Source: Desulfosporosinus metallidurans (GTDB taxonomy: Bacteria; Bacillota; Desulfitobacteriia; Desulfitobacteriales; Desulfitobacteriaceae). From it: 64,000 nucleotides of DNA. The position numbers and the translations under genes are program-made. Under the pieces are notes generated by a model. It ran no database searches. It was not told the origin of the DNA and saw only the letters and a list, made by a program, of their open reading frames with translations. This document shows positions 18,089 to 27,118 of the stretch, piece by piece. The stretch is from NCBI RefSeq assembly GCF_001936615.1, contig NZ_MLBF01000015.1:33078-97077 (forward strand), read 5' to 3'. Each line of letters opens with the position of its first letter. The first letter of the stretch is position 1.

Positions 18089-19756
18089 TTACATCGCCTC
18101 CCTTACCGGCAGGAGCATGGGGATGGGCTGTATCCGGTCTACATTTCCGATGGTTTCCACCATCCGGTCAAAATCATACTGATACCTGAAGTGAATATCG
18201 ACGCGCATCTCCTCATGGACCAGGATTCTATCAATGAGCGTGACCACGATTACCCTTGTCAGCTCGGTGATGTCCTTGTACTGCTTGAACCGCTCAATCC
18301 ATTGGCATTTATCGCCCTTGTATCCTAGGATGGCATCGATCTCCTTCTGGAGCCGTGCTTCGGCGGCCTGTGCGTCCTTCCGCCTGTTTTCATACATCCC
18401 TTTCAGTTCCAAATACTCCGCCTTGTCGATCACGCCGCTGATCATGGATTCATAAAGGTTGGCCTTTAGTAAATTGCAGCGTTCGATTTCCTCCCGCTTT
18501 TTAATCAGCTGGACGTCAATCTTTTTGACTTCGTTCTGCTGAAAGGACAGGGTCTTGATATAGCGCAGGATGCGTTCCACATTGACGATATTTTCGATAT
18601 GGGTTTTCAGCGATTGGAATACAGCCTGTTCCACCGTCTTTTCCCTGATGCGATGGGCAGTGCATTCCTTTGATGTTCGGTTGCTGCCGCACATGTAGTA
18701 GGTATAGGTTTTCCCGTTTTGGCAAACGCCGTTGCGCACCATATTCCGGCGGCAATCTCCGCAGAAAATCAGACCGCTGAACAAATAGACCGTTTCCTCG
18801 GCGGGTGCGACCCGTGTGTCCCGCAGGAGCAGGCGGTTAACCGTCTGAAAATCCTCCGGGGCAATGATGGCCTCATGGCTGTTTTCCACCCGTATCCAAT
18901 CTTCCTGCGGCTTTAAGACCTGTGTTCGGATTTTATGGTTGGGCGTGCTCCGCTTGCCCTGCACCAGCGTTCCAATATAAAATTCATTGCGAAATATGCG
19001 TCCTACCGAAACGGCCGTCCATTTACCCTGCGGATTGGTCTGAAAACCGCTTTTGTAGTTTAGCCCGCAGGAGCGTTTGTATTCCATAGGGGACAATATC
19101 CCCATTTCATTGAGCCTGTTGGCTATACGCTGCTGGCTGATGCCTTGCAGCTTCCATTTAAAAATATCCTGCACAACCGTGGAAGCATATTCGTCCACCA
19201 TCAGCCTGTGCCGATCGCTCGGCGCCTTCAGATATCCATATACGGCAAAGGAGCCGATGAAATCGCCCTTTTTGCGTTTGATTTCAAGCTGGCTCCTGAT
19301 TTTGACCGATATGTCGCGGCAATAGGCGTCGTTTACCAAATTTTTAAACGGGATGAGTATTTTGTCGGAGGACGACTTGCTGCAAAAGCTGTCGTAACCG
19401 TCGTTGATGGCGATAAAACGCACACCGAGGAATGGGAATATCTGATCGATATACCGTCCGGCCTCCACAAAGTTCCTGCCGAAACGGGACAGGTCCTTGA
19501 CGATGATGCAGTTAACTTTTCCCGCCCTTACGTCTTTCATCATTTTCTGAAAGTCGGGACGTTCAAAATTCACACCGGAATAACCGTCGTCCGCCCGTTC
19601 CGAGCAAACACAAATATCCGGCATACCTTTCAGGTAATCCCGGATCAAATCTTTTTGGTTTACAATGCTGTCGCTCTCAACCTTGTCGCCGTCCTCTTTG
19701 GAAAGGCGGACATAGATCGCAGCATTGAAACTTTTATTGCCTGTTAAATTTTCCAT
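18089..19756 (-). CDS. large serine recombinase (element integrase C)
   Basis: First gene of the recombinase operon. I place the start at ATG 19754-19756 (MENLTGNKSFNAAIYVRLSK) because AGGAGG lies eight bases upstream; a longer frame to 19804 lacks support. The catalytic region has YVRLSKEDGDKVESDSI and IIVKDLSRFGRNFVEAGRYI; a zinc ribbon (LIFCGDCRRNMVRNG...YMCGSNR) and a coiled-coil C-terminal region follow. It is related to integrases A and B but clearly diverged from them. Confidence 0.93.
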   Translation of the reverse strand: MENLTGNKSFNAAIYVRLSKEDGDKVESDSIVNQKDLIRDYLKGMPDICVCSERADDGYSGVNFERPDFQKMMKDVRAGKVNCIIVKDLSRFGRNFVEAGRYIDQIFPFLGVRFIAINDGYDSFCSKSSSDKILIPFKNLVNDAYCRDISVKIRSQLEIKRKKGDFIGSFAVYGYLKAPSDRHRLMVDEYASTVVQDIFKWKLQGISQQRIANRLNEMGILSPMEYKRSCGLNYKSGFQTNPQGKWTAVSVGRIFRNEFYIGTLVQGKRSTPNHKIRTQVLKPQEDWIRVENSHEAIIAPEDFQTVNRLLLRDTRVAPAEETVYLFSGLIFCGDCRRNMVRNGVCQNGKTYTYYMCGSNRTSKECTAHRIREKTVEQAVFQSLKTHIENIVNVERILRYIKTLSFQQNEVKKIDVQLIKKREEIERCNLLKANLYESMISGVIDKAEYLELKGMYENRRKDAQAAEARLQKEIDAILGYKGDKCQWIERFKQYKDITELTRVIVVTLIDRILVHEEMRVDIHFRYQYDFDRMVETIGNVDRIQPIPMLLPVREAM

Positions 19757-19923
19757 AATGGCAGCCTCCTGATTGTTGAAGTTCATCAGCAAAACTTTCA
19801 ACAACCGGGCGCCACCGATTTAAGTGCCTATTTATGCTTTATGATAGCATAAATCTAACCCTGCGTCGAGATTGAATTCCAAAAGCTTTGCCATCAAATT
19901 GTAAATTTTCATCCAATCGTGTG

Positions 19924-20018
19924 ACTCCCACTTCTACAAGTGGGAGTGGTACCCCGTACTCTGCTTCGGTGGGGGTAGACTCCCCCACCGAAGTCTCGAT
20001 GTTCAACTTTAGTTGAAC
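19924..20018. repeat. three successive perfect hairpins
   Basis: ACTCCCACTT/AAGTGGGAGT (19924-19947), CTTCGGTGGGGG/CCCCCACCGAAG (19964-19993) and GTTCAACT/AGTTGAAC (20001-20018) follow each other in a gene-free stretch between the recombinase operon and the cargo operon. They look like the sub-terminal hairpins of IS200/IS605-type elements or a recombination site; no Y1 transposase is present. Confidence 0.55.
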
Positions 20019-20035
20019 GAGTTCACTTCAGGCTC

Positions 20036-20293
20036 CTACAAAGATTTTAAATAATGCTCCAGCCGGTCTTCCAGCGTCGCGGTGGTATCCGAAAAGCTTA
20101 CCTTGACAATCGCTTTGCCGCATCTGTAGCAGTAAGGATTTTTAATTTGGCGGATAAAGTCCCTGATCCTTTCGGATTGGGGCAGATTCTTGTCTATTTT
20201 CACAGCGCAGATGTCCACCAGCGTAGCCGGATCAACCGTGCGTATATCAACATTCCGCATGGCCTCCAAATCAAGCCTCGATACATTATCCAT
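20036..20293 (-). CDS. small element protein, DUF6870-like
   Basis: An 85-residue soluble protein (LDLEAMRNVDIRTVDPATLV; CAVKIDKNLP; YCYRCGKAIVKVSF) of a type I recall from Clostridia mobile elements, usually near the integration genes. A single CxxC is visible. Its function is unknown. It lies between the DUF6075-like gene and the hairpin cluster, on the same strand as the pilus operon, and could be its last gene. Confidence 0.7.
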   Translation of the reverse strand: MDNVSRLDLEAMRNVDIRTVDPATLVDICAVKIDKNLPQSERIRDFIRQIKNPYCYRCGKAIVKVSFSDTTATLEDRLEHYLKSL

Positions 20294-20364
20294 TTTCTTT
20301 GTCCCTTTCTTTTCAGCGTAAACAGTCGTTCGTCTTTTCTATTGGCAATTTAGGCATTAAGGCT

Positions 20365-20805
20365 TTAGTACCTCTCCATTTCTTCGTCGTCTTCTTGTTC
20401 TAGTTCAGGAACCGCCTCCACCGCAGGAAGCAAATCCCGGACATGGCAGCCGGTACGTCTTAAAAAAATGGCTTGCAGCGCCATCTGAAAATTTTCATCA
20501 TCCAGCGTATTGATAAGCTCCGAGGGTGAGACCTCCATAGAAGTGTTAAAAAGATTAGCCGCCAGCTTGATAAGCTTTTTCTCGCTGCTGGGAAAATCCT
20601 GGGTGGACAGCATTTTTTCAAAGTAGATGCCCTCCCCATCGATAAAACGGCGGGTCTTTTTATCGAGGTCGTTCTTTGTGGAGAGCAAAATATATAAGGC
20701 TGACAGGTAATAGTTGTCGGCCTTTCCGTCGGGATAAATCCGGTTTTTCTTCCGCAGGCAGTGCAAAACATTCTGGCGGTGGGCTTCATCGTGAAAAAAC
20801 GTCAT
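20365..20805 (-). CDS. conserved element protein, DUF6075-like
   Basis: 146 residues from the ATG at 20803-20805 (MTFFHDEAHRQNVLHCLRKK), chosen because AGGAGG lies eight bases before it. It resembles DUF6075-type proteins of Firmicutes conjugative elements, of unknown role, with a conserved acidic tail. No membrane segment is present. It follows the prepilin peptidase gene by 64 bases and may be co-transcribed with the pilus genes. Confidence 0.75.
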   Translation of the reverse strand: MTFFHDEAHRQNVLHCLRKKNRIYPDGKADNYYLSALYILLSTKNDLDKKTRRFIDGEGIYFEKMLSTQDFPSSEKKLIKLAANLFNTSMEVSPSELINTLDDENFQMALQAIFLRRTGCHVRDLLPAVEAVPELEQEDDEEMERY

Positions 20806-20868
20806 AAAAGCTTCCTCCTTGTGAATGCTGCTGTCTGCAGCACCCATCATACTTTGAAAAACATTGTT

Positions 20869-21279
20869 TTATGAGAAAAGGGAAAGACCAGCATAGACGC
20901 AAAAGCCGACACACAAAAATACGGCCAGGGGTACGCTCTTTTGCTTTGTCGCTTTGGCGTAGATCCAGGCGGGAAGAAGCGCGAAAAAGAGGATGGCCGC
21001 AAGACCGCACAGTCCGAAGCAAAAGCCCATCGCCGCTGTCAGCTTGATATCGCCGCCTCCGACGCCGCCATATTTGACGGCAAGGAGCAACAGGGTCACG
21101 CCCGGCAGCAAAAGTCCTAAAATCCTTTCCAGCAGGGGAATATACGGCGTATTAAAAAGAGAAGCGGATACACCGCCGATCAGAAGGACTGCAATCCATG
21201 TCCAATCGGGGATGATCCGCTTCCTATAATCTGATACTGCCGCCCACAGGATGGGAACGGCGCAAAGCAGCATATTCAT
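20869..21279 (-). CDS. prepilin peptidase, TadV/CpaA type
   Basis: A 136-residue polytopic membrane protease (A24 family) that removes the leader of pilin precursors. The two catalytic aspartates are in SDYRKRIIPDW (residue 17) and GVGGGDIKLTAAMGF (about residue 76). It lacks the N-terminal methylase domain of PilD, as is normal for the Tad type. Its start overlaps the stop of the CARDB surface protein by one base, placing it in the pilus operon; the two tiny pilins and the TadE-like protein are its likely substrates. Confidence 0.9.
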   Translation of the reverse strand: MNMLLCAVPILWAAVSDYRKRIIPDWTWIAVLLIGGVSASLFNTPYIPLLERILGLLLPGVTLLLLAVKYGGVGGGDIKLTAAMGFCFGLCGLAAILFFALLPAWIYAKATKQKSVPLAVFLCVGFCVYAGLSLFS

Positions 21280-24200
21280 CAGCTCCCTGTCGTTACATCA
21301 TCAGAATACATATTGTCTACTATGAATAATTCAAGCTCCCCTCCGGTAATCCATTTGGACAGCGTTCCTCCAGGCGTATGCACGTCGGTGACAAGAAGCT
21401 GCACAATGTAGTCCTTGTTGTCGGGGAACCACACCGGCACATACTGCTTCTTATATTTAAAGGGTGAGGTCGGGTTTTCCCGGAAGGTAAAATGATTCGT
21501 GCCGTCGGCCATCAGAGGGATAGCTGTCTCATAGCGGTACTGCGGCAGGTATACCTCCGCCGTCTGCGGGGCGGTAATCAGCTCCGGCCTGTCATAATTG
21601 GTGTCCACGGTGGTCGTGACGCTGATGGAAAAGCCATAGCCCGACTTGAGATAGCCCTTTGCCTTCGTGTCGTAGTCCAGCGTGGCGGTGACTTTCAGCT
21701 CCGCGTAATACTGCCGCCATACAAATTGACCGTTTTCATAACGCTGCTCCCACCAGGTAACTTTTGGCTGGTCGTTTCTTTGCGGCGGCGCCGGAATGGT
21801 TCTGCTTTCTTCCGGCTCATCATAAGTCACGTTTTTGATGACGGCCCGTTGGGTATAGGTGTTGTTGTCGGTAGAGCTTTCATTGCTCAAAGTCCGGTCG
21901 GGGTTGATGGTGGCAATCAGGGTGATGTTTTTGTCGGCCTGCACATTGGGAGTATCCCATTTGACCGATACGATGTTGTAGGTGTCTCTTTCCATAACAA
22001 CAGCATTTACACGCCTTGCCACCGAAAGCTCCGGAATTTCAAACAGAACAGTGACTTTCTGGCCGGGAGTGAAGTCCAGGCTTCCCTTGTTTGACACCTT
22101 GATGGTGCTGATGACGGTCTGGTTTTCCTTATATTTATCCGGAGTTATCCTTTGTACATCCAGGTCATAGGGACGTTCAACCACCAGAATTTCAGCGCTG
22201 ACAGTGTTATTGCTCATATTTGCATCCGTATATTCCTGTGGCGGTGAAATATCTGACTTGAGCTTGATGGTTGTGCCTTTCTCCCCCGCTTTTCCTTTGA
22301 CGATAAAAGTCTTGGTTTCATGTGGTTCAAAGTTTGCTGTCGATGTCACTTCCTTCGCAGCCGTATAATCAATCAAAGAGCTTAGACTTGCTCCGGAAAG
22401 CGCTTGGTCTGTGTCATTAGTAAAATACACTGTAAAGCTGTATTCTTCCTGTTCATAGACTGTGGGTGGCGAGGATAGATTAACCCATAAATCACATAGC
22501 TTTTCTTTTGGCACATCAGTTCCAACCGGCGGCTTGTCTGGATTTACCGGCGGTTTGTCGGGTATTACCGGTGGCTTATCTGGATTTAGCGGTGGTTTAT
22601 CAGGTATTACCGGAGGCTTATCCGGGTTAATTGGCGGGTTAATCGGCTTATCCGGTGGATTATCTGGGTTTGCCGGCTCTGCGGATGTTCTCTCAATGAC
22701 AGTAATCTTGGAAACAGCAGTGTTATTGCTTGGATTGTCATCCTTGAAGCCTTCCGGTACACCAATATTTGCCCACAGCTTATACACCTCACCCTTGCTC
22801 CCTGCCTTGTCTGTGATTGTAAATGATTTTGTTTCCTGCGGTTTGAAGCTGCAATTTTCCGGTATTTGCATCAGAGCAACCTCGTTATTTGTTCCCCGCA
22901 AGGTTGCATTCGTTAACTCCATGTTGGAATTATTCGTGAAGTTCACTGTAAAACTGTAGGTCTGATGTTCATATACAGTAGGTGGTGCAAAAATGCTTGC
23001 CGATAGATCGCACAGCTTTTCCGGGTCAGGTTTAACACCAGGAGGGATAGTGTCATCTGGATTGTCCTTTAGCGTCGGTGTTATCGTGGGCTTGGGCGCA
23101 GGCTTGTCAACCACCTGGATTTCTGCCGCAGCTGTATTGTTTGACATATTGCCGTCGATAAACCCTTCCGGTACACCAATATTGGCCCACAGGTTTATCA
23201 CGTTGGCAGAAGTGTCGGCTTGGCGTTTGATGGTGTAGGTTTTGCTCTCATTGGGTGAAAAGTCCAGTATCGCCGGGATTTCCTTTATTGTGGCATCGTC
23301 AACCTTTCCTTTGAGCGACACATCATAGGCCGGTTGATTTCCGCTATTTGTATAGGTGACATCAAAGGAATAGCTGTCACCCCGGTACACTGTCGCAGGT
23401 GCATTGATGGCTACAGAGAGATCATTGGCATCCTGCTTTTTAAACTTGAAATAAAAGTCGGCTGCCGGAATCCTGTAATTAATCTTTTGGGTGATGGATA
23501 TTTGGGTCTGACTTGCACCATCTGCATACCCGGTTGTCTCAGGTGTGTAATCCCACTCCAGACCTTTATAGATAAAGTTGCGGGATAAGAGCAGATCATC
23601 CTTTAAAAAGGTGACGCTGGTAGTTTTGTATGGGTAAAGATACTCCGGCACCCCTTTATCCTTTGCCGAAAGTTTTCCGTAAACCTCCTGCTTGTTTTCA
23701 CTGCACCAGGTGGCCTCAATATCAACCTTTACAGGAGCCTGATAGGAAATCGCTGCATTTCGCATAGTTCCAAAAGCCATGATGGTCTTGGGTGTCCAAT
23801 TAAAGCTTGTGCTGAGACTTTCAAAATTCTCATCCACTTCATATGTCCCGATTATTTTACCCGTGGCAAAATCGTGAATCTCTACAACCAAGCTCCCTTT
23901 TAGCGTATAGGTCTTGCCATCGCTTCTGCCAATAAGCCCGGCTATACGCTCCTTCTCATATTCAGCGATGGTGTTTGCATTGACGAGATTGATACGCTGT
24001 GGGGTAGAAAAAACCTTTATCTGCTTATCGCCGTCAAAGACTTCCTTTAAATTCATTGCTACCGTGCGGTAACGGATATCATAAGTCGCTTTTACCTGAA
24101 AAACTACGTTTGCGGTAATTGTGAGTACTGCTCCGTTGTCCGTTTTGGCGGTGATTGTGTATGCGCCACTGGCTTCTTTGTTTTCGATGTTTAGAGTGTA

Positions 24201-24476
24201 CGTTTGAGCAATCGCCTGAGTTTTGCCGTTAAATGTTGATTGAATGCTTGTAATTGCACCCACTTTTGCAGTGGTGTCAATTTTTACCTGAGCGGGAAAT
24301 TGTTCTACAGCCACAACACCGCTTTCACTTACCAGGCTGTTTACCGGAGATGTTAGGTTTATCTCTATGTCGCTGTCTGGCATTGCCAAGGCATTTCCCG
24401 GCAGCAGCATAAAGCATAAAAACATCAAGGGCATGGCAAATAATGCTTTCAGCTTCATGAGAACCTCCTTAATCAA
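21279..24476 (-). CDS. large secreted CARDB-repeat surface protein of the pilus locus
   Basis: 1065 residues with a signal peptide (LFAMPLMFLCFMLLPGNALA). After an N-terminal region of about 350 residues there are at least four CARDB-like Ig domains, each opening with a variant of APATVYRGDSYSFDVTYTNS and ending with SNNTAAAEI. Domains two and three are linked by a proline-rich run of PDKPP/NPDKPPV units near residues 600-650. The C-terminal 180 residues are unique, and no LPxTG motif or C-terminal membrane anchor is seen. It overlaps the TadE-like gene upstream and the peptidase downstream, so it is part of the operon; a role as pilus-tip or surface adhesin is inference. Confidence 0.85.
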   Translation of the reverse strand: MIKEVLMKLKALFAMPLMFLCFMLLPGNALAMPDSDIEINLTSPVNSLVSESGVVAVEQFPAQVKIDTTAKVGAITSIQSTFNGKTQAIAQTYTLNIENKEASGAYTITAKTDNGAVLTITANVVFQVKATYDIRYRTVAMNLKEVFDGDKQIKVFSTPQRINLVNANTIAEYEKERIAGLIGRSDGKTYTLKGSLVVEIHDFATGKIIGTYEVDENFESLSTSFNWTPKTIMAFGTMRNAAISYQAPVKVDIEATWCSENKQEVYGKLSAKDKGVPEYLYPYKTTSVTFLKDDLLLSRNFIYKGLEWDYTPETTGYADGASQTQISITQKINYRIPAADFYFKFKKQDANDLSVAINAPATVYRGDSYSFDVTYTNSGNQPAYDVSLKGKVDDATIKEIPAILDFSPNESKTYTIKRQADTSANVINLWANIGVPEGFIDGNMSNNTAAAEIQVVDKPAPKPTITPTLKDNPDDTIPPGVKPDPEKLCDLSASIFAPPTVYEHQTYSFTVNFTNNSNMELTNATLRGTNNEVALMQIPENCSFKPQETKSFTITDKAGSKGEVYKLWANIGVPEGFKDDNPSNNTAVSKITVIERTSAEPANPDNPPDKPINPPINPDKPPVIPDKPPLNPDKPPVIPDKPPVNPDKPPVGTDVPKEKLCDLWVNLSSPPTVYEQEEYSFTVYFTNDTDQALSGASLSSLIDYTAAKEVTSTANFEPHETKTFIVKGKAGEKGTTIKLKSDISPPQEYTDANMSNNTVSAEILVVERPYDLDVQRITPDKYKENQTVISTIKVSNKGSLDFTPGQKVTVLFEIPELSVARRVNAVVMERDTYNIVSVKWDTPNVQADKNITLIATINPDRTLSNESSTDNNTYTQRAVIKNVTYDEPEESRTIPAPPQRNDQPKVTWWEQRYENGQFVWRQYYAELKVTATLDYDTKAKGYLKSGYGFSISVTTTVDTNYDRPELITAPQTAEVYLPQYRYETAIPLMADGTNHFTFRENPTSPFKYKKQYVPVWFPDNKDYIVQLLVTDVHTPGGTLSKWITGGELELFIVDNMYSDDVTTGS

Positions 24477-24942
24477 TTCTGTTGTTGCTGCTGGATATGC
24501 TAAAGGGCAGCCGGATTTCTCCCGTTAAAAAGCTGAAGTTGCTGCGAGTTTTAAGCTGTCCTTCTATGGTGAGTCGGGGAGGGTCTTCCGTTGCCGTGAT
24601 GCTCTGTATATCAAGCTGGTACACAAGCTTATTGTCAAAATATTTGTCAAGTTCCTGGTCAAGCTCCATGCTGTGGTTAAGATAGTCGTATAGTTCTTGT
24701 TTTGCTATGGCACTATCCATTTTTGCAGCATCATCCCTGCGGTATTGATCCAGCATGGCATATTCAACCGATGAATTTACCCCTCTTTGCAGCTCATATT
24801 CCACCTGCTGGTACAGACTGTCCATCCGGAAATATTCAATAATCATAGCTGAGAGGGTCAGGATGACAAACATGATCATAAATATGAAAAATATTGCATC
24901 ACCTCTTTTGCTTTTTATAATTTGCAAGGCTTTATCCACCAA
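24469..24942 (-). CDS. TadE/TadF-like pseudopilin
   Basis: 157 residues with a short basic N-terminus (KSKRGDAIFF) running into one hydrophobic helix (IFMIMFVILTLSAMIIEYF), then an exported domain, as in TadE/F-like minor pilins. The Gly before the hydrophobic stretch could be the peptidase site. It overlaps the CARDB gene by 8 bases. Sequence similarity to true TadE is low by eye, so the name rests on architecture and gene order. Confidence 0.7.
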   Translation of the reverse strand: MVDKALQIIKSKRGDAIFFIFMIMFVILTLSAMIIEYFRMDSLYQQVEYELQRGVNSSVEYAMLDQYRRDDAAKMDSAIAKQELYDYLNHSMELDQELDKYFDNKLVYQLDIQSITATEDPPRLTIEGQLKTRSNFSFLTGEIRLPFSISSSNNRID

Positions 24943-24969
24943 ATACCCACCCCCCTGATAGTTTCTTTG

Positions 24970-25458
24970 TTAATCCGGAACCTTCCAGTATTTTTCCGAC
25001 ATGCCTGTAATGCTTGCCTCCATAGGTATGACAATCTGAACAGGCGGCGCAAAGGAAGGCGTGAAAACGGTAAATACATGATTGTATTTCATCTTTACCG
25101 TAAAAGTATCTCTTAGCTGAATTTTTTGGTTTTGTTCATCACAATAATTAACATCTTCGATGCTCATGGTCGGCGACAGCCTGGTCTGCTCCTTCAACCT
25201 GTAGAAGACATCATACACGTTGTCCGATACCTGCCCCTCAAGCTCAATGGTCCGTACTACCCGGCGGCAAATATGGTCGAGATTCAGGTAGGTGGTGAAG
25301 ATGCTTAAAAACGACATCACTGTCGCCATCAGCGTAATCACCACAAAGGTCTTGATAATCAGGTCGTAATAGGTGCTGCCTTTTCTATCGGAAAGCACAT
25401 TTTTTAAAAACAATGGGGGAGAAAATCTCCCCCATAAGCCCCGGCGCTGCTTGTTCAT
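24970..25458 (-). CDS. DUF4320-family membrane-anchored pilus protein
   Basis: 162 residues from the ATG at 25456-25458. A basic start is followed by DRKGSTYYDLIIKTFVVITL and one membrane helix, then an exported domain ending in EASITGMSEKYWKVPD, the pattern of DUF4320 proteins found beside Tad genes in Firmicutes. An upstream in-frame ATG at 25542 would add 28 residues that lack family character, but the ribbon site at the chosen start is weak (GGGGTG), so the start is uncertain. Confidence 0.75.
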   Translation of the reverse strand: MNKQRRGLWGRFSPPLFLKNVLSDRKGSTYYDLIIKTFVVITLMATVMSFLSIFTTYLNLDHICRRVVRTIELEGQVSDNVYDVFYRLKEQTRLSPTMSIEDVNYCDEQNQKIQLRDTFTVKMKYNHVFTVFTPSFAPPVQIVIPMEASITGMSEKYWKVPD

Positions 25459-25510
25459 CTTATTTACACCCCTGTCCCGGCGGTGTTTTGGCAGCCCGCC
25501 GTTTGTTATA

Positions 25511-25720
25511 TCAGCCCAAAAGCCCGGTAATCTTACTGACAATGCTGTTCCAGATTTGCGTAATGGAACTCTGATACAGGGTCATGAATACTGCACCCAC
25601 TACCACCACAATCAGGACTACGATGAGCCAGCCCGTCATCTGGTCACCGGACTCGTTTGCCAATGCGTTCTTTGCCTTCAAACCTGCCAACATCATTTTG
25701 TTTTTTAAAGTTCTCATCAT
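25511..25720 (-). CDS. tiny Flp-like pilin 1
   Basis: 69 residues from ATG 25718-25720, which has GTGGAGG eight bases upstream. The N-terminus is basic, then ANESGDQMTGW leads into a valine-rich membrane helix and a short tail (ITQIWNSIVSKITGLLG). Size, charge pattern and position match a Flp-type major pilin processed by the peptidase of the operon. It is a close paralogue of the next gene; the last 50 residues are almost the same, which suggests a tandem duplication. Confidence 0.8.
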   Translation of the reverse strand: MMRTLKNKMMLAGLKAKNALANESGDQMTGWLIVVLIVVVVGAVFMTLYQSSITQIWNSIVSKITGLLG

Positions 25721-25880
25721 AGAAAATACCTCCACATATTTTTTTGAATTTGGGTTTTGTTTGTAATGCAAGCCTGCCAGTGTTAAAACAGAAATCTCAA
25801 TTGTTAAACATTCCACCAAAGACAAAGGGGAGAAAATCTCCCCCTATGCTTCAGTGGTGTCTTTAGCTGCCGATAGTTTC

Positions 25881-26144
25881 TTAGCCCAGAAGGCTTGTAA
25901 TCTTAGTGACAATACTGTTCCAAATCTGCGTAATGGAACCCTGGTACAGGGTCATAAAGACTGCACCCACTACCACTACAATCAGGACTACAATGAGCCA
26001 GCCCGTCATCTGATCACCGGACTCGTTGACCATAAGTCCTCTTGCCTTTAACAAGGCGTTTGTCATTTTGTTTCTCATACTGTTTCTCAAGTTGTTTAAC
26101 CTCCCTAAATTTTTGATTTTGAGTGTACTAACCATGTTTCTCAT
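25881..26144 (-). CDS. tiny Flp-like pilin 2
   Basis: 87 residues from ATG 26142-26144, preceded by CAGGAGG. It has a longer, strongly basic and Asn/Arg-rich leader (NLRNSMRNKMTNALLKARG) than pilin 1, but the same VNESGDQMTGW motif, valine-rich helix and tail. The repeated DNA extends over the coding 3' halves, so the pair arose by duplication. Two different leaders on one filament core could allow two pilin pools, but this is inference. Confidence 0.8.
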   Translation of the reverse strand: MRNMVSTLKIKNLGRLNNLRNSMRNKMTNALLKARGLMVNESGDQMTGWLIVVLIVVVVGAVFMTLYQGSITQIWNSIVTKITSLLG

Positions 26145-26199
26145 GTTCTTCAACCTCCTGAATATTTTTTTATTTGAAAAGGGTCGCCCCGTTTTCACA

Positions 26200-27105
26200 T
26201 TAAAAAAGGCCCCCGACCGATCTAATTAGGTGGGAGCCTATGACATATAAAAGACTTGCAAGGGTCACTACCACAAGGGGTATGGAGGCAAGCTTGATTT
26301 TGCCGGGCAGCCTGTTGAGGTTTTTCCGCAGGGCTTCCTTTGCCTTGAGGTCCATGTCCTTGGCAAGATACATCAGAGCTTCGCCCTGATGCTCTCCGCG
26401 GTATAGGCCGGTGAGGGTATTGACCAAAAAGGAGACTTCAATCAGTCCGATACGTTCATTGAAGTTCCGAAGGGCGGTCTCTATATCCTTTGCTTTCATC
26501 TCCATAATGAGGACGGCAACATCATAATAGAAAACCTCGCTGGAAACCTTCAGATAGTCCTCAAATATCTGGATCAAATCCACCTGCACAACGGACTTTT
26601 CGTTGCTGCCTCTCACATCTTCAAGCTTGTAGAGAATGGAACGGACAAAGCTCGGAAGCTCCATTTCAATTAACGCTTTTTTCTCCTTCAGCTTGTCTTT
26701 AAGGTCGGTCATAAAGTGAAAATATACAATAACCGAAAAGATAAGGGTCACAGGTGCAAGCTTTACTGCCCCGATTGCCAAAAGCAGGATTGAAAGGGGC
26801 AGGGTAAAAACAGCGCAGATGATAGCCCGTGCATAATACTCCTTTGGAGTCAGGGCAAGTCCCCCACGCCTTAGCATTGCTGCCATTTTCACTTCTTTTT
26901 CCGGTTCAATCCTGATCAACCGGGATACCGGTTTTACAAGCGGCATTACAAAGGTTTTTAAAAGCTTTGCTCCTGCTTTCTCTTTTTCGGTCTGTAAGTT
27001 TTTGAGGTTTTTTTTCATACTCAGCCTGGGGATTTTGAGTATTTGCCTGCAAATTAAAAATCCTGCCGCAGTCAGCAGGACAAAGACTATAATTTGATAG
27101 AACAA
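26200..27105 (-). CDS. Tad pilus inner-membrane platform protein, TadC-like
   Basis: 301-residue polytopic protein of the type II secretion F family with a membrane helix at the start, a central pair near residues 90-130 and helices at the C-terminus. RGEHQGEALMYLAKDMDLKA near the end is typical for TadC-like proteins. It follows the TadB-like gene by 13 bases and is expected to work with CpaF in pilus extension. Confidence 0.83.
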   Translation of the reverse strand: MFYQIIVFVLLTAAGFLICRQILKIPRLSMKKNLKNLQTEKEKAGAKLLKTFVMPLVKPVSRLIRIEPEKEVKMAAMLRRGGLALTPKEYYARAIICAVFTLPLSILLLAIGAVKLAPVTLIFSVIVYFHFMTDLKDKLKEKKALIEMELPSFVRSILYKLEDVRGSNEKSVVQVDLIQIFEDYLKVSSEVFYYDVAVLIMEMKAKDIETALRNFNERIGLIEVSFLVNTLTGLYRGEHQGEALMYLAKDMDLKAKEALRKNLNRLPGKIKLASIPLVVVTLASLLYVIGSHLIRSVGGLF

Positions 27106-27118
27106 ATTTCGACCTCCT

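Noticed and set aside
16547..19747. Long plus-strand frames opposite the serine recombinases
   Set aside because: They lie antisense to three clear recombinase genes and show no domain of their own; GC-rich DNA often leaves such frames open.
21492..23238. Long plus-strand open frames opposite the CARDB protein
   Set aside because: They are antisense to a clear protein; the glycine-rich repeat they show is only the complement of the PDKPP repeat.
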